Shown here piece by piece: positions 1 through 7,833 of a DNA stretch of 64,000 bases (positions within the stretch are counted from its first letter, which is position 1; each line of letters opens with the position of its first letter). The notes beneath the pieces were generated by a model. The model searched no databases and had not been told where the DNA came from. It saw nothing but the letters and a program-made list of their open reading frames with translations. This stretch comes from JAXDJH01 sp034663635 (GTDB taxonomy: Bacteria; Actinomycetota; CADDZG01; WHSQ01), in the NCBI GenBank assembly GCA_034663635.1, contig JAXDJH010000021.1, positions 108,567 through 172,566 on the forward strand, read 5' to 3'. The translations under genes were made by a program, and so were the position numbers.

Positions 1-419
1 ATCACGCTCGATGGGTAGGCGGCCCTGCCACCGGGGACGTACACGCCGGCGCGGCGTAACGGGCGGATGAGTTCCCCGACCATCGAATCGACGGTCCGGT
101 CGGTCCACGAAGCCGGGAGTTGCCGCTCGCAGGTGATCCGAAGCCTCTCGGTCATCACCTCGAGAGCGTCGATCAGCTCGGGCCGAACCAGCGAGCGCGC
201 TCTGCGGATCAGCTCGGGCTCGACCTGGATCCCCGTGGCCTTCAGATCGACACCGTCGAACCTCTTCGTGTATTCGAGAATCGCTTCGTCGCCCCGGTGG
301 CGGACAGAATCGATGATGTCGTCGACCACCTTGCCGGGGTCGCCCCCCGGCGCGATCGGTTTCGGGCGTGGGATGTGGATGGGCGTGAGCTGATCGCGCC
401 CGTCGATGAGCTCCAGCAT
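1..419 (-). CDS. hisD: Histidinol dehydrogenase, N-terminal part (cut by window edge)
   Basis: HisD oxidises L-histidinol to L-histidine in two NAD-dependent steps, the end of histidine biosynthesis, in the cytoplasm. The reverse strand reads open from ATG at 419 to base 1, about 139 residues of a protein that is normally about 430. The start reads MLELIDGRD and the visible end holds the family motif GVYVPGGRAAYPSS. In between, the frame carries the usual helical N-terminal region (DIIDSVRHRGDEAILEYTKRFD). The zinc- and NAD-binding residues lie beyond the edge. No clear Shine-Dalgarno is seen. The gene lies 38 bases downstream of a zinc-ribbon gene on the same strand and may be co-transcribed. 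Confidence 0.93.
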   Translation of the reverse strand, partial: MLELIDGRDQLTPIHIPRPKPIAPGGDPGKVVDDIIDSVRHRGDEAILEYTKRFDGVDLKATGIQVEPELIRRARSLVRPELIDALEVMTERLRITCERQLPASWTDRTVDSMVGELIRPLRRAGVYVPGGRAAYPSSV

Positions 420-457
420 CCAGGGAGCTTAAATGGGGGCGCCTGGAAGGCTCTCTC

Positions 458-682
458 CTAAGAATCTGCCCCGCAGGCGCGGCAGATGACGGATCCCAGC
501 ATGACTCTCAAGCGCGTGCTCCCACACGAGGGACAGGTCGACAGCTCGCCGGACCAACCCGGGACGTCTGCCTGGCAGTTCGGGCATACGAGAACCTGGT
601 CTCGCCCTTTCACGCCGACGGCCCATGGCGACGCGCCCTTGACGGGATCGGTTTGGACCCGACCACAGCGATAACAAGGCAT
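458..682 (-). CDS. Small zinc-ribbon protein, 74 aa
   Basis: Function not recognised. The protein has three CxxC pairs (CYRCG, CPNC and CPSCG) plus CRACG at the C-terminus, enough for two zinc ribbons, and nothing else. Such proteins are usually nucleic-acid or protein-binding adaptors, but that is only inference. The frame stays open far upstream of the ATG at 682, but the composition there (Arg/Glu/Gln rich, antisense to the CPBP gene) is that of a shadow, so the short form is preferred. AGGA about 11 bases upstream is a weak ribosome site. It is divergent from the CPBP protease gene and precedes hisD. Confidence 0.7.
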   Translation of the reverse strand: MPCYRCGRVQTDPVKGASPWAVGVKGRDQVLVCPNCQADVPGWSGELSTCPSCGSTRLRVMLGSVICRACGADS

Positions 683-745
683 GTAGTCGCATCCTGACCG
701 TCTTGGGCCTAGTTGACCACCCGTGGAACCCTTAGCCTGCTCGAC

Positions 746-1579
746 GTGGACACCCCGCCTATCGGGCATTACCCGATCCAACTGACCCCGCCGACGCCGC
801 CGGCGGTTTGGAACGAGCCCCCTTCGACCGACTGGACCGTTCCACCTCCCCTGCCGCCCCCAGGCCAACCCGAGTTCGTCGAGAGCGAGGTTCCCTGGAG
901 GTTGGGAGACATCGTGTTGTCGCTTCTGGTTGGCGTGATCGGCGGCCTCGTTCTCGGAGCGCTCGCGATGCTCGCCGCGGGAGCCGACCTCGATCATCCG
1001 AGGACGGTCGACATCGGCGTGTTCAGCACGGTCGCGTACGCCTGGATCATCCTCAGCTTCTGGTTCTTCATCCTGAAGCGACGAAATGTCAGCGCCCGGA
1101 CGCTTTTCGCACGACGTCTGTCCATCGGCAGGTTGGCTCTTCTGTTGCCGATCGCCTTCGGGGCTTTTCTGGTTAGCGGCACGATCATTCAGCTGGTCAT
1201 CAACGTGGGCGGCATCGACCCGCCCCAGCAACAACTCCTGGGAGAAGGCGAACACATCAATGGACTCAACTGGCTGATCTTGATCTGGACCGCTTGCGTT
1301 TGCGCTCCCGTAGCGGAGGAATTCGTTTTCAGGGGGGTGCTGTTCGGCTACTTTCGCAAACGCTGGGCCTGGCTCCCCGCCGCCCTCATCCCCGCAGCGC
1401 TGTTCGCGCTCTCGCACGTGACCCCGTACGTGTGGCCGGCCTTCTTCGTGCTGGGAGTGATCCTCGCTGCGGTCAGAGAGTGGACGAAGACTCTGCTTGC
1501 CCCGATGTTGGTCCACGCCCTTTACAACGGGCTCGTGCTTCTCGCTCTCTACGCGATCACCGAAACCTCTTTCGGTTAG
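746..1579 (+). CDS. CPBP family intramembrane metalloprotease (CAAX protease-like)
   Basis: A polytopic membrane protein of 277 residues in the CPBP/Abi family, whose members are glutamate/histidine metalloproteases cutting within the membrane. The signature is intact: EEFVFRG (EExxxR) at about residue 194, then FALSHVTP and HALYNG supplying the later histidines. The N-terminus is a proline-rich cytoplasmic tail followed by several membrane spans. The frame also allows TTG at 713, but GTG at 746 is preferred because TAGCCT (733-738) lies 7 bases upstream, the layout of leaderless genes. The gene ends in a 4-base convergent overlap with dnaE. Its substrate is unknown. Confidence 0.85.
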   Translation: MDTPPIGHYPIQLTPPTPPAVWNEPPSTDWTVPPPLPPPGQPEFVESEVPWRLGDIVLSLLVGVIGGLVLGALAMLAAGADLDHPRTVDIGVFSTVAYAWIILSFWFFILKRRNVSARTLFARRLSIGRLALLLPIAFGAFLVSGTIIQLVINVGGIDPPQQQLLGEGEHINGLNWLILIWTACVCAPVAEEFVFRGVLFGYFRKRWAWLPAALIPAALFALSHVTPYVWPAFFVLGVILAAVREWTKTLLAPMLVHALYNGLVLLALYAITETSFG

Positions 1580-4500
1580 ACGAGAGCGCGGGGGCCGAGG
1601 AGAGCTTTCAACTCCGCGTGCAATCCATTGCTCGTGTCAACCGAGAACTCGGAGCCGAGTCTCAAGACCGTCGTCCGTTCCGCTTTCGCTATGTGAAGAA
1701 ACACTTGGGTTGCACCCGGGTGACTCGACAGCACGTCTTTTAGGTTGGCCACGGTTTTCTCGGTGCAAGCCTCCATCGCAAGGAATATCTCCAGAGGCTT
1801 GTCTTCTCCGAGCTCGGGTTCGCGCATCTCCATCGCTATCAATTTCATAGATTCGTCACGAACGTCCTGATCGAGCCTGCCCTTGATCAGCAGGATCGCA
1901 TCCGGCCGACAGTGGGCCGCGTACTGCTCGTGTGCTCGCGGGAAAACGACTACCTCGGCCGTCGCTCCTGCGACATCTTCGATGTTGAGCGTGACCATGA
2001 TGTCTCCGCGCCGGGTTACGCGTTTGGTCAGATCCGTGACGATCCCCCCGATCGTCAGAACCTCGCCCGGCGGACGCTCCGACAGCGCAGAGATCGAACA
2101 GTCACACATCCTGTTCAGAAGGCCTTCGACACCCAGGAGCGGGTGGTCGGAAACGTAGCGGCCAAGGACCTCTTTCTCTTGAACGAGGAGGATCCGCCGC
2201 GGGTGCTCGTCGAGGGCGATCGGATGCTCGTGGAGCGCCGTCGCATCGCCGTTCTCGTTCACCTCGTCGAACAGGCCCCATTGGCCCTGGTCCTTCATCT
2301 TCCGATCCTCGATGGTCGAGCCACAGATCGCCTCGAATGAATCCAGCAGGCCCTTGCGCGTGTGCCCGAGGTCCTCGAACGCACCTGCCTTGATCAGAGA
2401 CTCGACGGTCTTGCGATTCAGAACACTGAGATCGACGCGCCGGCAGAAGTCGTGGAACGTAACGAACGGGCCGGTCCGCCGAGCCTCGACGATCTTCTCG
2501 ACCACACCCTCGCCCACTCCGCGGACGGCCGACAGGCCGAACCGCACCGAGTCGCCGACCGGCGTGAAGTCATTCTCCGACGAATTGACGTCGGGGATCA
2601 GAACGGGGATCTGCATCTTGCGAGCCATCTGCAGGTATTTCGGTTTGTCGTCCTTACGGTCCTTGACCGAGGTGAGCAATGCCGCCATGTATTCGACTGG
2701 GTGATGCGCCTTGAGCCAAGCGGTCTGGTACGCGATGTAGGCGTAACTCGCCGAGTGCGCGCGGTTGAACGAGTAGTCGGCGAACGGCTGGATCAAACCC
2801 CAGAGCTTCTTGGCCTCTTGTGCGGTGAGACCGTTGCGGCCACACCCCTCGATGAACCGAGGCTCCTCGGCCGCCATGATCGCCCGATCTTTCTTACCTA
2901 TCGCTTTCCGCACGAGATCCGCCTCGCCGGGCGTGTATCCGGCGAGCTTCTGCAGGAGCAGGACGATCTGTTCTTGGTAGACGAGGACGCCGTAGGTCTC
3001 TTTCGTGATGTCCTCGAGGCTCGGATGGAGGTACTCGACCTTCGTTGGGTCGTTCTTGCGCGCGATGTATGCGGGGATCTGCTCCATCGGACCGGGCCGG
3101 TAGAGAGCGATAAGAGCCATGATCTGTTCGAAGCGGTCGGGCTTCAGTTGGACGAGCAGCTTCCGCATGCCGTCGGACTCGAGCTGGAAGACGCCGTCCG
3201 AGTCGCCGCGACGCAACATCTCGTAGACCTTGGGGTCGTCGAAGCTCAGCGCGTCAACCGAGACCTCTTCGTTCTTGTTGCGCCGGATGTTGTCGAGGGC
3301 TAGTTCGATGACCGTGAGGTTGCGGAGACCGAGGAAGTCCATCTTCAGAAGGCCGAGGGCCTCGACGCCCTTCATGTCGAACTGCGTGACGACTTCGTCG
3401 TGATCACCGCGCTTCAGTGGAACGTGCTCGACGAGCGGGTCGCGGCCGATCACCACGCCGGCAGCATGGATGCCGGCGGAGCGCTTTAGGTTCTCGATCT
3501 TCAGGGCGGTATCGATGATCTCCTTGCTCGCTCCCCCGCCCTCGTAAGCCTCCTTGAGCTCGGTCGAGGACTCGAGGGCTTTCGCCAACCCGGAGTCTCG
3601 ACCCATGATGAGGGCCGGGTACATGCGCGTCAGTCGATCGCCCTCCTGGTAAGGGAAGCCGAGGACGCGGGCTGCGTCTTTGATCGCTTGCTTGCCCTTG
3701 ATGGTGCCGTAGGTGACGATCTGGGCCACCCGGTCCGCTCCGTACTTATCCGAGACGTACCTGATGACATCGCCGCGCTTGCGCTCGTCGAAGTCGATGT
3801 CGATGTCCGGCATCGCGATTCGCTCCGGATTGAGGAAGCGCTCGAACATGAGGTCGTAGGCGAGAGGGTCCAGTTCGGTGATGCCGAGCGCGTAGGAAAC
3901 GATCGAGCCGGCCGCGCTACCGCGTCCAGGCCCCACGCGAACTCCTTGTCCCTTGGCCCAGTTAACGAAGTCCTGAACAACGAGGAAGTAGCCGGCGAAA
4001 CCCATGTCGGCGATGACCTTCAGCTCGTAAGTGGCTCGTTCGCGTGTCTCGGTCGAGTCGACGCCGTACCTTCTCTTCACGCCGTCGAACACGAGCTCTC
4101 TCAGATAGCCGTCGAGATCGTTCGCGTCGCGACCCGCGGGGACCTCGTAGCGCGGAAGGAGAAGCTTTCCCATAGAGATCTCGACGTTGCAGCGGTCGGC
4201 GACGCCGAGGGTGTTCTCGCAAACCCCCGGCCAGCGCGAGAAAGCCTTCGCCATCTCGGCTGGTGTCTTGAGATAGAACTCGTCGGAGTCGAACTTGAAT
4301 CGGCCCGGGTCGCTCATCACCGAACCCGTGTTGATGCACAGCAACACGTCGTGTGCGGTGGAGTCTTCCTTGTGCGTGTAATGGGAGTCGTTCGTTGCCA
4401 CGCAAACGATGCCCATTTCCTGCCCGATCTTCATGAGCTCGTCGTTCAGCGGGGCCTGAACCGGGATCCCATGATCCTGAAGTTCGAGATAGAAACGGTC

Positions 4501-5025
4501 GCCGAAGACCTCGCGGTACTGCGCAACCTTCCGGCGCGCGAGAGCGAGATCCCCGTTGACTATGGCTTTGGGGATCTCGGCCGAGAGACAACCGGAGAGG
4601 CAGATCAATCCTTCGGAATGCTCGGCGAGGATCTCGTGGTCCGTTCGGGGCCAGTAGTGGAAGCCTTCGAGCCACGCTTTCGAGGAGATCCTCACGAGGT
4701 TCGAGTAGCCCGTGTTGTTCATGGCCAGAAGGGTCAGGTGGAAGGTCTTCTCACCGTTCTCGCGCTGGCCGGGCTTGGTTCGAGCGTCTCCGCCGCCGAA
4801 GAGATACCCCTCCATGCCGACGATCGGCTTCACCTTGTAGGCACCGTCGACCTTCGTCTTCTGCGCCGTCCGATAGAAGTCGAGAACCCCGTACATCACG
4901 CCGTGGTCGGTGATCGCACAGGCCGGCATCCCGGCGGCTTCCGCCGCCTCGAACATCTCGCCGATACGGCTCGCCCCGTCGAGCATCGAATACTCGGTAT
5001 GAGCGTGAAGGTGAACGAAACTCAT
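1576..5025 (-). CDS. dnaE: DNA polymerase III alpha subunit (replicative)
   Basis: The 1149-residue catalytic subunit of the replicative polymerase, normal length for DnaE1. The PHP domain opens the protein (HLHAHTEYSMLDGA, residues 5-18), the palm carries PDIDIDF near residue 405 and KMDFLG near 560 as metal-binding aspartates, followed by fingers, a helix-hairpin-helix region (AVRGVGEGVVEKI) and an OB fold (VLTIGGIVTDLTKR). It therefore differs clearly from the second, DnaE2-type polymerase at 45.7-49.4 kb. The 178 bases upstream contain no clear -10 at good spacing; GGGGGGAC before the ATG may serve as ribosome site. Its stop overlaps the convergent CPBP gene by 4 bases. Confidence 0.97.
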   Translation of the reverse strand: MSFVHLHAHTEYSMLDGASRIGEMFEAAEAAGMPACAITDHGVMYGVLDFYRTAQKTKVDGAYKVKPIVGMEGYLFGGGDARTKPGQRENGEKTFHLTLLAMNNTGYSNLVRISSKAWLEGFHYWPRTDHEILAEHSEGLICLSGCLSAEIPKAIVNGDLALARRKVAQYREVFGDRFYLELQDHGIPVQAPLNDELMKIGQEMGIVCVATNDSHYTHKEDSTAHDVLLCINTGSVMSDPGRFKFDSDEFYLKTPAEMAKAFSRWPGVCENTLGVADRCNVEISMGKLLLPRYEVPAGRDANDLDGYLRELVFDGVKRRYGVDSTETRERATYELKVIADMGFAGYFLVVQDFVNWAKGQGVRVGPGRGSAAGSIVSYALGITELDPLAYDLMFERFLNPERIAMPDIDIDFDERKRGDVIRYVSDKYGADRVAQIVTYGTIKGKQAIKDAARVLGFPYQEGDRLTRMYPALIMGRDSGLAKALESSTELKEAYEGGGASKEIIDTALKIENLKRSAGIHAAGVVIGRDPLVEHVPLKRGDHDEVVTQFDMKGVEALGLLKMDFLGLRNLTVIELALDNIRRNKNEEVSVDALSFDDPKVYEMLRRGDSDGVFQLESDGMRKLLVQLKPDRFEQIMALIALYRPGPMEQIPAYIARKNDPTKVEYLHPSLEDITKETYGVLVYQEQIVLLLQKLAGYTPGEADLVRKAIGKKDRAIMAAEEPRFIEGCGRNGLTAQEAKKLWGLIQPFADYSFNRAHSASYAYIAYQTAWLKAHHPVEYMAALLTSVKDRKDDKPKYLQMARKMQIPVLIPDVNSSENDFTPVGDSVRFGLSAVRGVGEGVVEKIVEARRTGPFVTFHDFCRRVDLSVLNRKTVESLIKAGAFEDLGHTRKGLLDSFEAICGSTIEDRKMKDQGQWGLFDEVNENGDATALHEHPIALDEHPRRILLVQEKEVLGRYVSDHPLLGVEGLLNRMCDCSISALSERPPGEVLTIGGIVTDLTKRVTRRGDIMVTLNIEDVAGATAEVVVFPRAHEQYAAHCRPDAILLIKGRLDQDVRDESMKLIAMEMREPELGEDKPLEIFLAMEACTEKTVANLKDVLSSHPGATQVFLHIAKAERTTVLRLGSEFSVDTSNGLHAELKALLGPRALV

Positions 5026-5203
5026 GCTTGCGCTGTCCCCCCGGGGCTCGAATTACAAGGATGTACTTCTTTAGATTTTGCACCCCCCGTCAAGCTCGCC
5101 GAAAGCCCCTTGGGAGCACAAGAGCCGCAGCCTGTGAGTAACCCGGCAGGGCCTGTGGAGGGGGTCTTTTTACGGCTCGCCGACCCTGATTCATCAAGAA
5201 GGT

Positions 5204-6121
5204 TCAGGGATACAGCTCCAGCCCCAGTTTCTCCAGCACTTCTCTCAGATCCTGAGGCAAGGGGTCCGTCACCTCGATCATTCGGCCGTCGTCCGGATGC
5301 GGAAACCCCAATCGGACCGCATGAAGGAAGGGCCGGGTCAGGCCCAGCTCCGCCATCCGGTCCGACCAGCCCCCGTAGGCCCTGTCTCCCAAGACCGGGT
5401 GGTCGAGGTGGGCCATGTGGACCCTGATCTGGTGGGTCCGGCCCGTCTCGAGCTTCACCTCGAGCAGCGCGGCCCCCTGGGCGCTGCCCAAGACCCTGTA
5501 GTGCGTCACCGCGGCCCGGCCCCCCGGCGTGACCGCCATCTTTCGTCTTTTGACCGGATGGCGTCCGACCGGGGCCTCGATGGTTCCGCTCTCGGCGGGA
5601 GGCTTGCCCCTGACGAGGGCCAGGTACGTCCGCTCGATCTCGCGCCTCTGGAGGGCCGCGACCAGATACTCGTGCGCCGCATCGTCGCGTGCGACGAGCA
5701 GCAAGCCGGACGTGTCCTTATCCAACCGATGAACGATCCCCGGCCTCGTCGAACCGATCCCCGATAGGGGTTCGCCCAGATTCAACAGAGCGTTGACCAG
5801 GGTCCCCGTCTCGTGACCTCGCGCCGGGTGCGTCACCAAGCCCGGGGGCTTCGACACGACGAGCAAGCGGTCGTCGGAGTACCGAACCTCGATGCCTATG
5901 TCTTCCGCTTCGGGTGGACTGAAGATCGCCTCCGGAAGATCGCCTTGGATCTGCTGCCCCAGCTCGAGACGGTGGCTCGCGCGCACTTGCTCGCCGGCGA
6001 CCGTCACGCTCCCCGCTTTGAGTGCTCGTTGCACGAGCGTCCTGGTCGCGCCGGTCTCCCGAGCGATCACCAGGTCGACCCGCAGGCCCACGTCGTCAGG
6101 ACCCGCGGTGTAAGAGACCAT
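5204..6121 (-). CDS. rluD: RluD-family 23S rRNA/tRNA pseudouridine synthase
   Basis: A 305-residue RluA/RluD-type pseudouridine synthase that isomerises uridines in RNA. An N-terminal S4 RNA-binding domain (residues ~10-70: RVDLVIARETGATRTLVQRALK) is followed by the catalytic domain with HRLDKDTSGLLL, whose Asp is the nucleophile, and by RTHQIRVHMAHLDHPVLGD. Its start overlaps the lspA stop by one base (TGATG), so the pair is probably translationally coupled, a pairing (lspA-rluD) common in bacteria. The exact target position cannot be told from sequence, so the symbol means family rather than proven specificity. Confidence 0.92.
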   Translation of the reverse strand: MVSYTAGPDDVGLRVDLVIARETGATRTLVQRALKAGSVTVAGEQVRASHRLELGQQIQGDLPEAIFSPPEAEDIGIEVRYSDDRLLVVSKPPGLVTHPARGHETGTLVNALLNLGEPLSGIGSTRPGIVHRLDKDTSGLLLVARDDAAHEYLVAALQRREIERTYLALVRGKPPAESGTIEAPVGRHPVKRRKMAVTPGGRAAVTHYRVLGSAQGAALLEVKLETGRTHQIRVHMAHLDHPVLGDRAYGGWSDRMAELGLTRPFLHAVRLGFPHPDDGRMIEVTDPLPQDLREVLEKLGLELYP

Positions 6122-6645
6122 CAGCCGTCCGAGGATCGGATGCTCAGGAACAGGATGAGGGCGGCCCCCAGCACGATCGCCGAGTCGGCGACGTTGAAGA
6201 CCGGCCAGACGTGGAGGTCGATGAAGTCCACGACTCCTCCCCCCGTGTCTCTGACCAACCGATCGAGAGCGTTACCCACACCTCCGCCGAGGACCATCCC
6301 CAGAGGTATCGCCCAACGGTGGTCCTCCACCCGCCTCACGCCGAGAAGGATCGCAGCCACTATCGCGATCGTCGCCAGCAGGAACACCCCGGGCGACCCT
6401 TGGAAGATCCCGAAAGCCCCCCCTGAGTTGTAGGTGACGCGGAAGCGAAGGATCCCCGGGATCACGTCGATCGAGCGTCCCCTCGTAAGAGAGTTGAGTG
6501 CGAGTTCCTTCGTCAGTTGATCGAGTCCCACGACGACAACTGCGGCGCTCACGAGCCGGACGTAGAGACCCGCGATCGATCGGGAGGTCGTTACGCGAAG
6601 GGGTTCTTGTGGGGTCTCACTGTCCCCGGCTTCCGGGGTCGACAT
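6121..6645 (-). CDS. lspA: Lipoprotein signal peptidase (SPase II)
   Basis: An inner-membrane aspartyl protease that removes signal peptides from diacylglyceryl-prolipoproteins. The 174-residue form has four membrane spans, the NSGGAFGIF motif, GVGNALDR with the first catalytic Asp, and VVDFIDLHV...FNVADSAIVLG with the second. The frame is open to 6777, but that extension would overlap the DksA-like gene and reads as its shadow; ATG at 6645 (MSTPEAGDS) lies 10 bases after that gene's stop. It overlaps rluD by one base. The cytoplasmic N-terminal tail of about 25 residues before the first helix is slightly longer than usual. Confidence 0.95.
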   Translation of the reverse strand: MSTPEAGDSETPQEPLRVTTSRSIAGLYVRLVSAAVVVVGLDQLTKELALNSLTRGRSIDVIPGILRFRVTYNSGGAFGIFQGSPGVFLLATIAIVAAILLGVRRVEDHRWAIPLGMVLGGGVGNALDRLVRDTGGGVVDFIDLHVWPVFNVADSAIVLGAALILFLSIRSSDG

Positions 6646-6655
6646 GTCGAAGTGT

Positions 6656-7495
6656 TTAGCGAGCGCGCTCTTCGCGGCGCTTGCAATCGAGACATAGGAG
6701 GGCGTGCGGGAGCGCTTTGATGCGAGCCGCGTCGATCGGGTTGCCGCATCGCTCGCAGGTCCCGTAATTCCCCTCATCGATCCGACCGATAGCTCGATTG
6801 ATCTGCTCGATCAGGTCGCGGATGTTGTTGCGGATGGAGAGGTCACGCTCGCGGTCGAAGGTTGCGGTGCCCGCGTCGGCGAAATCGTCGTCGAGACCCA
6901 CCTCACCGGTCATCTCCGACTGGCTCCCCTCGAACGAATCGGATTCGAGCTCCGCCTGCTGCTTCTGGAGCTCGGTTCGCTCGGATTCAAGCTGCTCACG
7001 GATCTTCTTCAGTTGAGCCTTATCGAACTTCGTCGCTTTGGCGATCTTCTTGACCGGCCGCGGAAGCTTCCTTACAGGCGTCTTGGGCACGGGAGGCTTG
7101 GTTACAGGTGCTGGGGCCGTCTTCTTCGCCTCTGCCGCCGCCTTCACCGTGGTTTTGGCGTTCTTCGCAGCCGTCTTTGACACCGGCGCTTTGGCCACGG
7201 TCTTCTTGGCGACCGGCTTCTTCGCCACTGGCTTCTTCGCGACCGTCTTCTTCGCTGCTGGTTTCTTCACCACCGACTTCTTCGCTGCTGGTCTCTTAGC
7301 GACCGTCTTTTTGGCCACGGGCTTCTTCGCAAGGGTCTTCTTAGCGACGGTTTTCTTCGCGATGGGTTTGCGCGCGGTGGGCTTCTTCGCGGTCGACGTC
7401 TTTTTGGGCGTGACCTTCTTCACCGTCGTTTTCTTGGCGGTGGTTTTCCTCGCGGGGGGTTTCTTGGCCGAAGACGGCTTCTTAGCCGGGCTCAT
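6656..7495 (-). CDS. DksA/TraR-type zinc-finger protein with histone-like Lys/Ala-rich N-terminus
   Basis: 279 residues in two parts. Residues ~1-140 are low complexity, with repeated units such as PAKKxVAKK that resemble histone H1 or HupB/HU tails and imply DNA or RNA binding by charge. Residues ~150-279 form a DksA/TraR-like module: a coiled-coil helix pair (LKKIREQLESERTELQKQQ), an acidic stretch and the C4 zinc finger CERCGNPIDAARIKALPHALLCLDC. DksA-family proteins act in the RNA polymerase secondary channel. Here the tip lacks an obvious DxxDxA motif, so transcription control is only a guess. It overlaps the DUF167 gene by 14 bases and lies just upstream of lspA. Confidence 0.85.
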   Translation of the reverse strand: MSPAKKPSSAKKPPARKTTAKKTTVKKVTPKKTSTAKKPTARKPIAKKTVAKKTLAKKPVAKKTVAKRPAAKKSVVKKPAAKKTVAKKPVAKKPVAKKTVAKAPVSKTAAKNAKTTVKAAAEAKKTAPAPVTKPPVPKTPVRKLPRPVKKIAKATKFDKAQLKKIREQLESERTELQKQQAELESDSFEGSQSEMTGEVGLDDDFADAGTATFDRERDLSIRNNIRDLIEQINRAIGRIDEGNYGTCERCGNPIDAARIKALPHALLCLDCKRREERAR

Positions 7496-7808
7496 GGGCG
7501 TGGGACGATACCACGCGAGTTAAAGCGCTCCGGACCTCTGGCAGCGTCAGCCCGGCGATCTCGAGCCTCTTGTTGCGGCTCGATTCGCCTCGCACGATGA
7601 CCACCTGTCTGGGAGCGATGCCAAGCGCCTCGGCGATGGAACGAACCACCGCGTCGTTCGCTCGACCGTCCAACGGTGGCGCCTTCACCTTCATCTTCAA
7701 TGCACGGCCCTGGATGCCCACGATCCCTTCGACCCGCGCTCTGGGTTGAACAAAGACATCGAGGAAAACGCGGCCCCCGGACTCGGTGATGTACCCGGCG
7801 GGCTCCAT
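7482..7808 (-). CDS. DUF167 (YggU) family protein
   Basis: A small cytoplasmic protein of unknown biochemical role. The core VFLDVFVQPRARVEGIVG, then KVKAPPLDGRANDAVVRSIAEALGI and the GESSRNKRLEI segment, fit DUF167 along its whole length (~100 residues). The frame runs open to 7958, across the ileS start, but ATG at 7808 (MEPAGYITESGG) gives the family length. It lies 8 bases after TAGCCT on the same strand, so it is probably leaderless. It diverges from ileS with overlapping -10 boxes. Its 3' end overlaps the DksA-like gene, suggesting one operon through lspA and rluD. Confidence 0.85.
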   Translation of the reverse strand: MEPAGYITESGGRVFLDVFVQPRARVEGIVGIQGRALKMKVKAPPLDGRANDAVVRSIAEALGIAPRQVVIVRGESSRNKRLEIAGLTLPEVRSALTRVVSSHAHEPG

Positions 7809-7816
7809 GTACGGCC

Positions 7817-7826
7817 AGGCTAACCT
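7817..7826. promoter_or_regulatory. Overlapping divergent -10 boxes for DUF167 and ileS
   Basis: TAGCCT on the reverse strand (7822-7817) and TAACCT on the forward strand (7821-7826) share two bases. They lie 8 and 7 bases from the ATG of DUF167 (7808) and ileS (7834). Neither gene has a Shine-Dalgarno sequence, so both are best read as leaderless. No good -35 is seen, as is common in actinobacteria. Confidence 0.5.
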
Positions 7827-7833
7827 TCGACCC

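Noticed and set aside
458..1516. 352-residue reverse ORF running through the CPBP gene
   Set aside because: Only its last 74 residues look like a protein (zinc ribbons). The rest is Arg/Asp/Gln-rich and lies antisense to a clear membrane protease, so it is a shadow.
3688..5427. 579-residue forward ORF
   Set aside because: It is wholly antisense to dnaE and rluD, with a composition that follows their codon pattern and no domain.
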